A DNA stretch of 64,000 nt from Acetobacterium tundrae (GTDB lineage Bacteria; Bacillota; Clostridia; Eubacteriales; Eubacteriaceae), in contig NZ_RXYB01000017.1 in assembly GCF_008086615.1 (NCBI RefSeq), forward strand, positions 1 to 64,000. Reading direction: 5' to 3'. Position numbers and translations under genes: made by a program. Shown piece after piece: positions 1 to 11,173 of this stretch. The notes below the pieces were generated by a model. That model saw only the letters and a program-made list of their open reading frames with translations, ran no database searches and had not been told where the DNA came from. Positions within the stretch are counted from its first letter, which is position 1, and every line of letters starts with the position of its first letter.

Positions 1-79
1 GGTTAACATAAGGTTTGCCTCCATTTGTTTTCTAATTTTATGATAAACCATGAACCTTGGAATAAGCTTTTTTGATTTC

Positions 80-114
80 AAAAAACTAAAAAAGGCCAGG
101 TTTCCCTGACCTTT
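80..114 (-). terminator. Rho-independent terminator after nifJ
   Basis: The arms at 92-100 and 106-114 form a stem with one G-U pair. On the minus strand it is followed by a U-rich run (complement of 80-90), which fits termination of the leftward nifJ transcript. A second perfect hairpin (arms 127-135 and 139-147, loop of three) lies between it and the nifJ stop codon. That hairpin has its T-run on the plus-strand side, so it could also stop rightward transcripts. Positions 1-79 show nothing I recognise. Confidence 0.8.
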
Positions 115-169
115 GTCTTCAGTCTGAGGAACCCCTGTGGGGTTCCTTTTAGTTTGTTTATTTATTATA

Positions 170-3721
<3,552 letters not shown>

Positions 3722-3763
3722 TTATTTTTATTGGTTGAAAAATAGCAAAATTTTATCAATAAA

Positions 3764-3830
3764 ATTATATCATAATAGTTTTTGGGTGTATACACTTTAT
3801 TAAAGGTAATTTTTTGTCTATAATAAAGTG
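3764..3830 (-). promoter_or_regulatory. Upstream region of nifJ with candidate -10 and an inverted repeat
   Basis: A perfect TATAAT (complement of 3764-3769) lies about 70 nt before the nifJ start. I see no good -35 at 17 nt. Just upstream are 10-bp inverted arms, CACTTTATTA at 3793-3802 and its complement at 3821-3830, with a 18-nt loop. They lack a U-run, so they could be a regulator site or a weak terminator for the preceding pap gene. Confidence 0.4.
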
Positions 3831-3873
3831 AAAATTTGATTTGTTTAGCCAATCTTTTTTAATGTTATACTTT

Positions 3874-5355
3874 TTAAGCATTAAGACGTTTTTCAATCGC
3901 CGCAATCGTTTCTTTAAGAACCTTAACTCGAGCAAAATATTTATTATTTGCTTCCACAATAATCCAGGGCGCATTTACGGTTGACGTTTTCAGCAACATT
4001 TCATCAACAGCAATTTTATAAATTTCCCATTTTTCTCGGTTTCGCCAGTCCTCATCGGTGATTTTCCAACCTTTATGCGGGTTATCCTGTCTTTCAGTAA
4101 AACGTTTCAGCTGTTCATCCTGATCAATTTGCAGCCAAAACTTAATGACCACCGCGCCCCAATCAGAGAGTTGTTTCTCAAATTCATTGATTTCCCGGTA
4201 ACTTCGGTCATACTCTTCCTGTGTACAAAAGCCTTCAATTGGTTCAACCATTACACGACCATACCAGGTACGATCCCATATCCCCAGATGCCCATTTTTA
4301 GGAATATCCCGCCAAAACCGCCATAAATAATGATGCTGCCGCTCAACATCACTTGGGCTTGCGGTCGGATACACCGTATATCCTCGGGGATCAAGGTTTC
4401 GTGTCAACCTCTTGATACAGCCCCCTTTTCCACCCGCATCCCAGCCTTCAAATGCAGTAATCAGCGGAATTCTTTCTTTATAGAGTTCATATTGCAATAG
4501 CCTGATTCTCTTTTGACAGTCCTTAATCTCTTTTTCATACTCTTCTTCACTGATGATTTGATCTAAAACAACACCATCAAGCACCTTGGAATGAAATGGC
4601 ATATCACCGGTATGAATCAGCGGTTTTAGTTCTATTTTCGGTTCGGTGTTAACTTTTTCAATCGCTTTTTCCAAACGGGTTTCCAATGCAGTTAAGACCT
4701 TTATTAAGGCGTAATCTTTTTGTTCCCCTTCAACAATGATCCAGGGGGCGCACTCACTATCCGTTTGTTCAAGCCCTCGATTCGCTTTTTCATAAAGCGC
4801 CGCATAGTGTTTATTTTCTTTTTTATCCTGGGACGTTACTTTCCAGGCTGTGGCATCATTTCCAAGCAATTTGGTGAAACGCTTTTTTTGTTCTTTCTTA
4901 CTGATATGAATAAAAAACTTCATAATAATCATACCATCGTCAGATAAGGTTTGTTCAAATTCATTGCACTGTCTCATCAGTCCCAGCAAATTCAGGTCAT
5001 CAATGGATTTACGGTAAATAAGGTCACTATAATAGCTTTGATTAAAAATAGCGATTTGTCCCTTTTCCGGAGTTTTCGTCCAATAACGCCATAAAAACGG
5101 ACGAAATATTTCATCTTCACTTTCCTGCTTTTTAAAATTATAAACTCTAAATGACCGAGGATCCATCGGCATCAGGAGTTCATTAATTAAGGTTCCCTTT
5201 CCGGCCGCTTCCCACCCCTCAAAGATAATTAAAACCGGTATCCCCATATCATGAACGGTTCGTTGCAGTTCTCCCAGTCGTATGGACAGCCGTTCTTTTT
5301 CAGAGCGATAAGTCGCTTTGTCAATCGTAACACCTAAATCAATTTTTTCCAGCAT
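3874..5355 (-). CDS. pap: Polyphosphate:AMP phosphotransferase, two fused PPK2 domains
   Basis: The 493-residue protein has two tandem PPK2 (P-loop kinase) domains. Each carries its own Walker A: GWEAAGKGT near residue 47 and GWDAGGKGG near residue 304. Each also has the PPK2 lid and Walker-B regions, for example WRYWTKTPEKGQ and later WRFWRDIPKNGH followed by DRTWYGRV. Fused two-domain PPK2 proteins of this size are the class typified by polyphosphate:AMP phosphotransferase, which makes ADP from AMP using polyphosphate. In the known members the C-terminal domain is the active one, and both P-loops look intact here. GGAGG lies upstream of the ATG. It precedes nifJ but has a 179-nt gap, so separate transcription is likely. 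The substrate (AMP, ADP or other) cannot be fixed from sequence alone. Confidence 0.9.
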   Translation of the reverse strand: MLEKIDLGVTIDKATYRSEKERLSIRLGELQRTVHDMGIPVLIIFEGWEAAGKGTLINELLMPMDPRSFRVYNFKKQESEDEIFRPFLWRYWTKTPEKGQIAIFNQSYYSDLIYRKSIDDLNLLGLMRQCNEFEQTLSDDGMIIMKFFIHISKKEQKKRFTKLLGNDATAWKVTSQDKKENKHYAALYEKANRGLEQTDSECAPWIIVEGEQKDYALIKVLTALETRLEKAIEKVNTEPKIELKPLIHTGDMPFHSKVLDGVVLDQIISEEEYEKEIKDCQKRIRLLQYELYKERIPLITAFEGWDAGGKGGCIKRLTRNLDPRGYTVYPTASPSDVERQHHYLWRFWRDIPKNGHLGIWDRTWYGRVMVEPIEGFCTQEEYDRSYREINEFEKQLSDWGAVVIKFWLQIDQDEQLKRFTERQDNPHKGWKITDEDWRNREKWEIYKIAVDEMLLKTSTVNAPWIIVEANNKYFARVKVLKETIAAIEKRLNA

Positions 5356-5394
5356 AACAACCTCCTGTAAAATCTAATTTTGAATAAATTTTAG

Positions 5395-5421
5395 AAAAAA
5401 AGGGCGTCTGAGAGACACCCT
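5395..5421 (-). terminator. Rho-independent terminator after icd
   Basis: The arms at 5401-5409 and 5413-5421 have a 3-nt loop and one G-U pair. On the minus strand they are followed by a run of seven U (complement of 5395-5401). It lies 19 nt after the isocitrate dehydrogenase stop codon and before the pap start. Confidence 0.85.
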
Positions 5422-5439
5422 GTTGTAAGTAAGATTAAA

Positions 5440-6642
5440 TTAGTTTGTTTTTGACCATTTTGCATAACTCTCATCTAAATTAGGATGAGATAAAGTTTCC
5501 ATGACATAATCCGCATACGCTGCCCCGGTTGCACCAGTATCCCGACCAGTTAGGACTAACTTTTTCTCATATAAGCCGCAAATATCCAAAGCTTTCTGAA
5601 GCTGATCCGCTTTTTCCTGATATCCAATATGTCCCAGGAGCATGCCGGCGCCACGGATAATACTGCAAGGATCGGCATATTGGCCGCGACCTTCCGCTAC
5701 CATCCTTGGGGCTGAACCATGAACAGCTTCAAACATTGCATATTGTTTCCCAATGTTAGCTGAACCTGCGGTGCCAACTCCGCCCTGGAATTCAGCCGCT
5801 TCATCGGTTAGAATATCGCCATATAAGTTAGGCAGAACCATTACTTTAAATTGACTTCTTCGTTTTTCATCAACAAGTTTGGCTGTCATAATATCAATAT
5901 ACCAGTCATCCATTTCCACCGTTGGATAGTTTTTAGCAATCGCTTTGGCGGCATCTAAAAATTTTCCATCTGTGGTTTTGATAACATTCGCCTTGGTTAC
6001 TACTGTTACTTTATTCTTGCCAGATTTTTCTGCATAATCAAAGGCAGCTTTGATAATCCGATCTGAGCCTTCTTGCGTTGTAACCGTAAAATCAATAGCA
6101 AGATCTTCATTTACATGAATTCCCTTACTGCCGATGGCATAAGCACCTTCCGTGTTTTCCCGGTAGAAAGTCCAGTCAATACCCTTTTCCGGCACACTTA
6201 CCGGACGAACATTGGCAAACAAATCCAATTCCCGGCGCATCGCAACATTGGCACTTTCAATATTTGGCCATTGATCACCTTCTCGAGGCGTCGTTGTCGG
6301 TCCTTTTAAGATGACATCACAGGTTTTTAATTCGGCTAAAACATCATCTGGAATAGCCTTTCCACATGCGGCACGATTTTCTATTGTCAAACCATTGATT
6401 TCCTTAAAAATGATTCGGCCTTTTTTTATATCTTCCGACAATAAAAATTCCAGCACTCTTTTGGCTTCTGCTGTAATAAAGGGACCAATTCCATCTCCTC
6501 CGACAACACCAATAACTATTTTTTGTTTTGCTTTATAATCCGTGAAATCTTTTTGAACTTTCATTTTTTCAATGCGTTCTAATTGTTCTTTAACCAATTC
6601 TCCGAAATGTTCTTTTGCTCTTTCAATTTGTTGTTCGATCAA
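5440..6642 (-). CDS. icd: Isocitrate/isopropylmalate-family dehydrogenase, probably isocitrate dehydrogenase
   Basis: This 400-residue protein belongs to the decarboxylating beta-hydroxyacid dehydrogenase family. It has GVVGGDGIGP near residue 47, the substrate loop ESANVAMRRELDLFANVRPV near 130, YRENTEGAYAIG, the Lys-Asn region TKANVIKTTDGKF, and the metal site NLYGDILTDEAAE. The Ser in the substrate loop and the LFANVRPV context fit isocitrate rather than isopropylmalate. After HGSAP the cofactor loop begins Arg-Met, where an NAD enzyme would usually have Asp; this leans to NADP. The loop is also about three residues longer than in the enterobacterial enzyme. A charged helical N-terminal extension of about 40 residues is unusual. 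The start is TTG with GGAGGA 6 nt upstream. The HD-domain gene lies 34 nt upstream, so the two are probably co-transcribed. In an acetogen the role is 2-oxoglutarate supply. Confidence 0.85.
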   Translation of the reverse strand: MIEQQIERAKEHFGELVKEQLERIEKMKVQKDFTDYKAKQKIVIGVVGGDGIGPFITAEAKRVLEFLLSEDIKKGRIIFKEINGLTIENRAACGKAIPDDVLAELKTCDVILKGPTTTPREGDQWPNIESANVAMRRELDLFANVRPVSVPEKGIDWTFYRENTEGAYAIGSKGIHVNEDLAIDFTVTTQEGSDRIIKAAFDYAEKSGKNKVTVVTKANVIKTTDGKFLDAAKAIAKNYPTVEMDDWYIDIMTAKLVDEKRRSQFKVMVLPNLYGDILTDEAAEFQGGVGTAGSANIGKQYAMFEAVHGSAPRMVAEGRGQYADPCSIIRGAGMLLGHIGYQEKADQLQKALDICGLYEKKLVLTGRDTGATGAAYADYVMETLSHPNLDESYAKWSKTN

Positions 6643-6676
6643 ATCAAATCCTCCGTAAATTAAATTTCGTCTATAT

Positions 6677-7186
6677 TTAAGAAGCTTTTAAAATAAAGCT
6701 TTTTAACCGTTTTATCGGTCTCATGTTTTCAACAACTAATTCCTTTGTTGCCACACATTTATCAACCGCTGTTACAATCCAGCCACCCATATGCATTGGT
6801 GGGATCAGTGTTAACGGGAACATATGCTTGACGATCATATCCGCTTGACGTTCGTCAATATCAAAATACTTTTCGGCATTAATTAGTGCCGTTTTCGGAT
6901 GTGAAAAGCCATGCATTTCTTTGATACGTCTGATTCCCCTTGAGTTTTTTTTCTGTCCATGCCATGATTCCGTAAAAAAATCGTGGAGGGTTGCCCCTCT
7001 AGCAACAGATTTATAATCCATTCCAAGAACCTTGGCTACTCGGTAAGAATAATAACCAACGGCAACTGAATGCTCATATAATCCATTACCATGATGTTCA
7101 ATGTTTTTCAGCTTTTGAAATTCGCTGTGTGTTAATATATCGCCGACAATGGTTTCAAATTCTTCATAATTTTTTTTTGCTTCCAT
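6677..7186 (-). CDS. HD-domain protein (putative metal-dependent phosphohydrolase)
   Basis: The 169-residue protein contains a complete HD motif set: His in LYEHSVAVGYYS near residue 37, the His-Asp pair in GATLHDFF near 68, a further His in IVKHMFPL near 120, and the distal Asp in VTAVDKCVA near 142. Small HD proteins of this kind are common in Clostridia, and most have no known substrate (nucleotides, cyclic nucleotides or phosphoesters are possible). It starts with ATG after AAAGG. It lies 34 nt before icd in the same direction and is divergent from the LiaF-like gene. I cannot assign a specific function. Confidence 0.75.
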   Translation of the reverse strand: MEAKKNYEEFETIVGDILTHSEFQKLKNIEHHGNGLYEHSVAVGYYSYRVAKVLGMDYKSVARGATLHDFFTESWHGQKKNSRGIRRIKEMHGFSHPKTALINAEKYFDIDERQADMIVKHMFPLTLIPPMHMGGWIVTAVDKCVATKELVVENMRPIKRLKSFILKAS

Positions 7187-7357
7187 TGAGACCTTTCTTA
7201 ATTGTTTTATTTGTTCTTAATGAACTGACTGCTATTATTATAGCATATTATCTTTATTCTAACTTAGATTTTAAAAAATGTTTGGGAAAAATACAAAAAA
7301 GGAATCTTATTTTAAGAAAACGTGTTAAACTAAAGAAAAATCAGAAAGGATATTAAT

Positions 7358-7849
7358 ATGAAAGTAAAAAATTTACTTATCGGATCCGGATTGCTTTATG
7401 CCACTGGATTGGCTCTATATTCGGTTTTTATTGTTAAAAAAGGGAAAGAATTTGAAACAGGTCTTGATAAAAGTCCGGAATCCCTGGATGATTCTGTTAC
7501 CTATGGCGGAAAATCAAAAGCCTTTAATGGACAAACCATGCGGGATCTTCGCCTTGGCGCATTTTGTGGTGGCATGCAACTTGATTTTTCTGATATTGTC
7601 ACTGAGAAAAATGACTACCGCATGGACGTAAAAATAGTAAGCGGTATATTCAATATCATTGTCCCTGATAATTTCAAACTAAAAATTGTGGACCATTGCC
7701 AATTTGGTGGGATAGCTGATAATACCGTTTGCAAAGATCCTGAAAATTCCGTTTTACTCTCTGTTTTTGCAGACATAAAATGTGGGGGACTTAATTTTGA
7801 AAATGCCGACCTCGAAAACCCAGCCACCGATCAATGCTGCAGCTGCTAG
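7358..7849 (+). CDS. Small membrane-anchored protein with LiaF-like C-terminal domain
   Basis: This 163-residue protein starts with a Lys-rich stretch and one hydrophobic segment (about residues 5-27), so it is probably a single-pass membrane protein. Residues 60-150 resemble the C-terminal beta-rich domain of LiaF and other cell-wall stress proteins: hydrophobic strands alternate with Gly, as in LRLGAFCGGMQLDFSDI, VVSGIFNIIVPDNFKLKIV and FADIKCGGLNFENAD. The protein ends CCSC and has other Cys residues, which is unusual for this domain. AGAAAGG lies just before the ATG. It is a single gene, divergent from the HD gene and convergent with the EAL gene, and ends at a shared terminator. A role in envelope stress sensing would be guesswork. 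Confidence 0.6.
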   Translation: MKVKNLLIGSGLLYATGLALYSVFIVKKGKEFETGLDKSPESLDDSVTYGGKSKAFNGQTMRDLRLGAFCGGMQLDFSDIVTEKNDYRMDVKIVSGIFNIIVPDNFKLKIVDHCQFGGIADNTVCKDPENSVLLSVFADIKCGGLNFENADLENPATDQCCSC

Positions 7850-7854
7850 ATAAT

Positions 7855-7895
7855 AAAAAAGCAGAAATCCGCACTATGCTGATTTCTGCTTTTTT
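7855..7895. terminator. Bidirectional terminator shared by convergent genes
   Basis: The arms at 7855-7869 and 7881-7895 are a perfect 15-bp stem with A-runs on one side and T-runs on the other, so it works for both strands. The right arm is also coding: it encodes the last residues (KKQKS) of the minus-strand EAL protein, whose stop codon at 7874-7876 lies in the loop. Confidence 0.9.
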
Positions 7896-9376
7896 ATTAC
7901 AAAATCTTCAAAATCAGTCACCTTCATTGGTTTGGCGTAATAGAATCCTTGCGCAATATCACATCCCATTTCTCTTAAGAATTCAACCTGTTCGATTGTT
8001 TCCACGCCTTCAGCAACGGTGATTAAATTCAAGTCTTTTGCCATATACAATACACACTTAATAATTTTCCGGCCACGTTGATTGTTGGCTGATTCACTAA
8101 AAAAAGCCTTATCCATCTTCAAAATATCTGCCGGCAAACTTTTTAATGTATTAAGAGAAGAATACGCCCTTCCAAAATCATCAATAGAAATTTGAAAACC
8201 ATAATCCTTTAAATGATTCAGAATAGCTGCCAGCTGAATATCATTATCAAAAATTGTACTTTCTGTTAATTCAATTTCAATCATTTTAGGTTCAATATTG
8301 TAAAGATTGGCAATTTTCAACAATTCTTCCGGCAATCTTGAATTATTCATATCCAGCCGAGAGAAATTGACTGATATAACAATATTGTCAAATTGATCGG
8401 TTTCGTTCTTCCACTTATTCATAAGCTTGCATACTTCTTTAAACATAAATGTATCAATTTTTCTCACAAAACCATTCTTTTCAAATAACGGAATAAAATC
8501 ATTGGGTGGCAGTAGCCCATACTCTGGATCGTTCCAACGTACTAAAGCCTCTGCTCCAATAATTTTTTCATCAGAAAACAAATATTTTGGTTGCAAATAG
8601 ACTTCAAATTCTTTGTTTATTAACGCCGCTTCCATTCTATTTTCAATTTCGTTCTCATGGATCATGACAACTCGCATCGACTCTGTATAAAAAGCATAAT
8701 CAACCTGAGAGTTGTTTTTTATCGATCGCTTTGCCATATTGGCGCGGTCACTGAATATATTTATTTTCAAAGTTCGATCTTCTATTAAATAAATACCCAG
8801 TGAGATATTTACAATGAAATTTTTCGAATAGGCATTTATTTCTCTTATTAAGCCTTCTATTCGATCTGAAAACTCACCATAGCCATCATATTTCATCAGA
8901 ATATTGAAATTATCGGTTGCCGTTCTGGAAAACAATTCATCTTTCTCAATATAATTTTCCAGTATCCGGGCAATTGCCGTTAAAATTTCATTACCTACTT
9001 CGTAACCAAACAAATCGTTTATCGCCTTGAATTTGTCGATATCAAAAATAACCATTGTATATCGTTGATTCTGTTTGTCTTTAATCAGCACTTCACAATC
9101 TGCCTGAAATTTAATCCAATTTGAACAACCGGTTAAAGAATCATACTCCTGCATCTCTCTCAGTTTTTCGACTACTTTTTTTTCTCGATAAACCGCTGCA
9201 ATACTAAGAATAGCTATCACAAATAATCCTAATAATGAAAATGCATAAAAAGCAACACTTACTCTTTCCATATTGGTAGCCTGAGATATAGAAGCAGCAT
9301 TTAATAAATAGACAATCAGCACCAAAAAAAACAACGCAAAACTAATTATAAGAGATCTTTTTTCATTATAATTCAC
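7874..9376 (-). CDS. Membrane GGDEF-EAL protein; degenerate cyclase, intact phosphodiesterase
   Basis: The 500-residue protein has two membrane segments (about 10-30 and 43-65), a GGDEF domain (about 80-235) and an EAL domain (about 245-500). The GGDEF signature is replaced by ATDNF in SRTATDNFNIL, so diguanylate cyclase activity is unlikely. The EAL half keeps the known metal and substrate residues: EAL in GAEALVRW, Asn in SVNFS, Glu in ELTES, the Asp pair in IDDFG, Lys in LKMDK, Glu in AEGVE and Gln in CDIAQGF. It should hydrolyse cyclic-di-GMP. I chose the GTG at 9376 because GGAGG lies 7 nt upstream; the longer in-frame ATG at 9403 is placed before that ribosome site. A cyclic-di-GMP riboswitch lies directly upstream, suggesting feedback. 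The degenerate GGDEF could still bind GTP as a regulator. Confidence 0.9.
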   Translation of the reverse strand: MNYNEKRSLIISFALFFLVLIVYLLNAASISQATNMERVSVAFYAFSLLGLFVIAILSIAAVYREKKVVEKLREMQEYDSLTGCSNWIKFQADCEVLIKDKQNQRYTMVIFDIDKFKAINDLFGYEVGNEILTAIARILENYIEKDELFSRTATDNFNILMKYDGYGEFSDRIEGLIREINAYSKNFIVNISLGIYLIEDRTLKINIFSDRANMAKRSIKNNSQVDYAFYTESMRVVMIHENEIENRMEAALINKEFEVYLQPKYLFSDEKIIGAEALVRWNDPEYGLLPPNDFIPLFEKNGFVRKIDTFMFKEVCKLMNKWKNETDQFDNIVISVNFSRLDMNNSRLPEELLKIANLYNIEPKMIEIELTESTIFDNDIQLAAILNHLKDYGFQISIDDFGRAYSSLNTLKSLPADILKMDKAFFSESANNQRGRKIIKCVLYMAKDLNLITVAEGVETIEQVEFLREMGCDIAQGFYYAKPMKVTDFEDFVIKKQKSA

Positions 9377-9408
9377 ACCATTACCTCCAATAGTTGATTT
9401 CAAACTTA

Positions 9409-9478
9409 TTTCGTAACTGGCTGACTTACAAAAGTCCCTCTAGCTTTGCGTCACTGTTTCACAACAGTTTTGCCTTAA
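9409..9478 (-). promoter_or_regulatory. Cyclic-di-GMP-I (GEMM) riboswitch upstream of the EAL gene
   Basis: Read on the minus strand, the segment has the class-I aptamer landmarks in order: GGCAAA, a stem (CUGUU/AACAG) capped by a GUGA tetraloop, the conserved GACGCAAAGCUA, GGG, a second stem (GACUU/AAGUC), and AGCCAGUUACGAAA. The tetraloop and its receptor side, and the GACGCAAAGC core that contacts the ligand, match the GEMM-I consensus. The aptamer ends about 20 nt before the ribosome site of the GGDEF-EAL gene. I see no terminator stem after it, so control is more likely on translation start. Confidence 0.93.
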
Positions 9479-9500
9479 CATTCATCTTTTCATTTTTTGT

Positions 9501-9529
9501 ATTCTATCATATTTACAGCAAATTGTCTT
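9501..9529 (-). promoter_or_regulatory. Candidate sigma-A promoter of the riboswitch transcript
   Basis: AAGACA (complement of 9524-9529) and TAGAAT (complement of 9501-9506) are spaced 17 nt. The predicted start of transcription near 9494 is about 15 nt before the riboswitch, as expected for a short leader. Confidence 0.6.
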
Positions 9530-9623
9530 ACATATTTTTGTATAATATGATTTCATTAAGTCCGTTGTTTATGTTTGCCACTATTTGATCTTGCTGAGGA
9601 TTTTCTGATCCATATTGAGTTTT

Positions 9624-10961
9624 CTATAAACGTTCTTCTAATTCAGCCGTTAACGCCTCATACCCCGGTTTATGAAGCAGCGCAAACATATTTTTTTTAT
9701 AAGCTTCAACCCCCGGCTGATTAAATGGGTTCACACCCAAAAGATATCCGTCCAGTCCGCAAGCCTTTTCGAAGAAATAAATGAGTTTCCCCAAAGTAAA
9801 TGCATCCAACTTTTTCAAATGAATAATGCCATTTGGAACACCGCCATCAACGTGTGCTAACAGCGTACCCTTAAACGCTTTTTCGTTAATCGCATCAATC
9901 TTCTGATCGGCTAAATAATTAAGCCCTTCCAAGTCTGCTTGATCTTGAAGAACTACAATCTCTGATTGATCCTCATCAATAACTAAGACTGTTTCAAAAT
10001 GATTTTTAGGCCCATCTTGAATCATTTGTCCCATCGAATGAAGATCGGTTGAAAAATGAACCGCAACCGGAAATAAACCCTTGCCATCCTTGCCATCACT
10101 TTCACCAAAAAGTTGTTTCCACCATTCCGATATATATTCCAAGGACGGATCATAATCAACCAGTATTTCAATGTTTTTTCCGCTATTATATAAAACATTC
10201 CGATATAAAGCGTATTGAAAACAAGGATTATCATCAAAATCAGGATTTTGATAGTCCTCATAACCCTCTTTTCCCCCCGCAATAAACGCATCAATATCAA
10301 TTCCTGCTGCTGCAATCGGCAGCAGACCAACAGCCGTAAAAACGGAATAACGTCCGCCAATATCATCCGGGATGACAAAACATTCATAGCCTTCTTTAGT
10401 GGCCATGAATTTCAAGGCTCCTTTTGATGCATCAGTTGTGATAAAAATGCGATCTTTCGCCCCATCTTTTCCATATTTTCTTTCTAAAAATTCTTTAAAG
10501 AAACGGAAGGCGATTGCGGACTCCGTGGTTGTTCCAGATTTTGAAACGACATTGACGCAAACATCTTGGTCTTCCAATAACGCCAAGAGATTTTCAATGT
10601 ATTTTCCACTGATGTTCTGTCCGGCAAAATATATTTTGGGAGCATTTCTTTTTACTCGGGGCTCTTCATTATAAAATGGACTGGTTAATGCTGAAATCAC
10701 CGCCTTAGCACCCAGATAGGATCCACCAATGCCGATCACGACCAAGGCATCACAGTTTTCCTGTATTTTTTTCGCCGCTTGTTTAATCCGACTAAATTCC
10801 CTTTCATCATACTGAACGGGATAATCCACCCACCCCAGGAAATCATTGCCAATGCCCGTTTTTTTCATTAATTTCTCGTTTGCCAGTGACAATTCATCAA
10901 AACGATTTTTCAACTCACTCAATTTAATATTTGCGTAGGAGAGATCAAAATGAATACTCAT
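9624..10961 (-). CDS. pgi: Glucose-6-phosphate isomerase
   Basis: The 445-residue protein matches the short Firmicute form of phosphoglucose isomerase in length. It interconverts glucose-6-phosphate and fructose-6-phosphate at the top of glycolysis. The first sugar-isomerase domain shows VVIGIGGSYLGAKAV near residue 75 and VVSKSGTTTESAIAF near 140, the phosphate-binding loop. The second shows the family signature ending KACGLDGYLLGVNPFNQPGVE near 405, with a conserved Lys later in the signature. AAAGG lies before the ATG. The gene has about 170 nt of upstream spacer containing a possible extended -10 (TGTTATAAT). It is unlinked to the cggR glycolytic operon. Confidence 0.97.
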   Translation of the reverse strand: MSIHFDLSYANIKLSELKNRFDELSLANEKLMKKTGIGNDFLGWVDYPVQYDEREFSRIKQAAKKIQENCDALVVIGIGGSYLGAKAVISALTSPFYNEEPRVKRNAPKIYFAGQNISGKYIENLLALLEDQDVCVNVVSKSGTTTESAIAFRFFKEFLERKYGKDGAKDRIFITTDASKGALKFMATKEGYECFVIPDDIGGRYSVFTAVGLLPIAAAGIDIDAFIAGGKEGYEDYQNPDFDDNPCFQYALYRNVLYNSGKNIEILVDYDPSLEYISEWWKQLFGESDGKDGKGLFPVAVHFSTDLHSMGQMIQDGPKNHFETVLVIDEDQSEIVVLQDQADLEGLNYLADQKIDAINEKAFKGTLLAHVDGGVPNGIIHLKKLDAFTLGKLIYFFEKACGLDGYLLGVNPFNQPGVEAYKKNMFALLHKPGYEALTAELEERL

Positions 10962-11173
10962 AATTTCTGCCTTTCTTTCTGTTTTTTTTAATTAGTCAAT
11001 CAATTTTGTATCTTTCAAAGGTATCTTATGACGGCATTATAACACAGCTCGAAGGCATTCTCCAGCCACTATTTCCAGGTATTAAGAAAATTCATTTAAT
11101 GCTTCATAAATGATGACTTTTCTCATTCAATGTGTTAAAATTAGCCAAAATAAGAATATTGAGGTGGATAATG

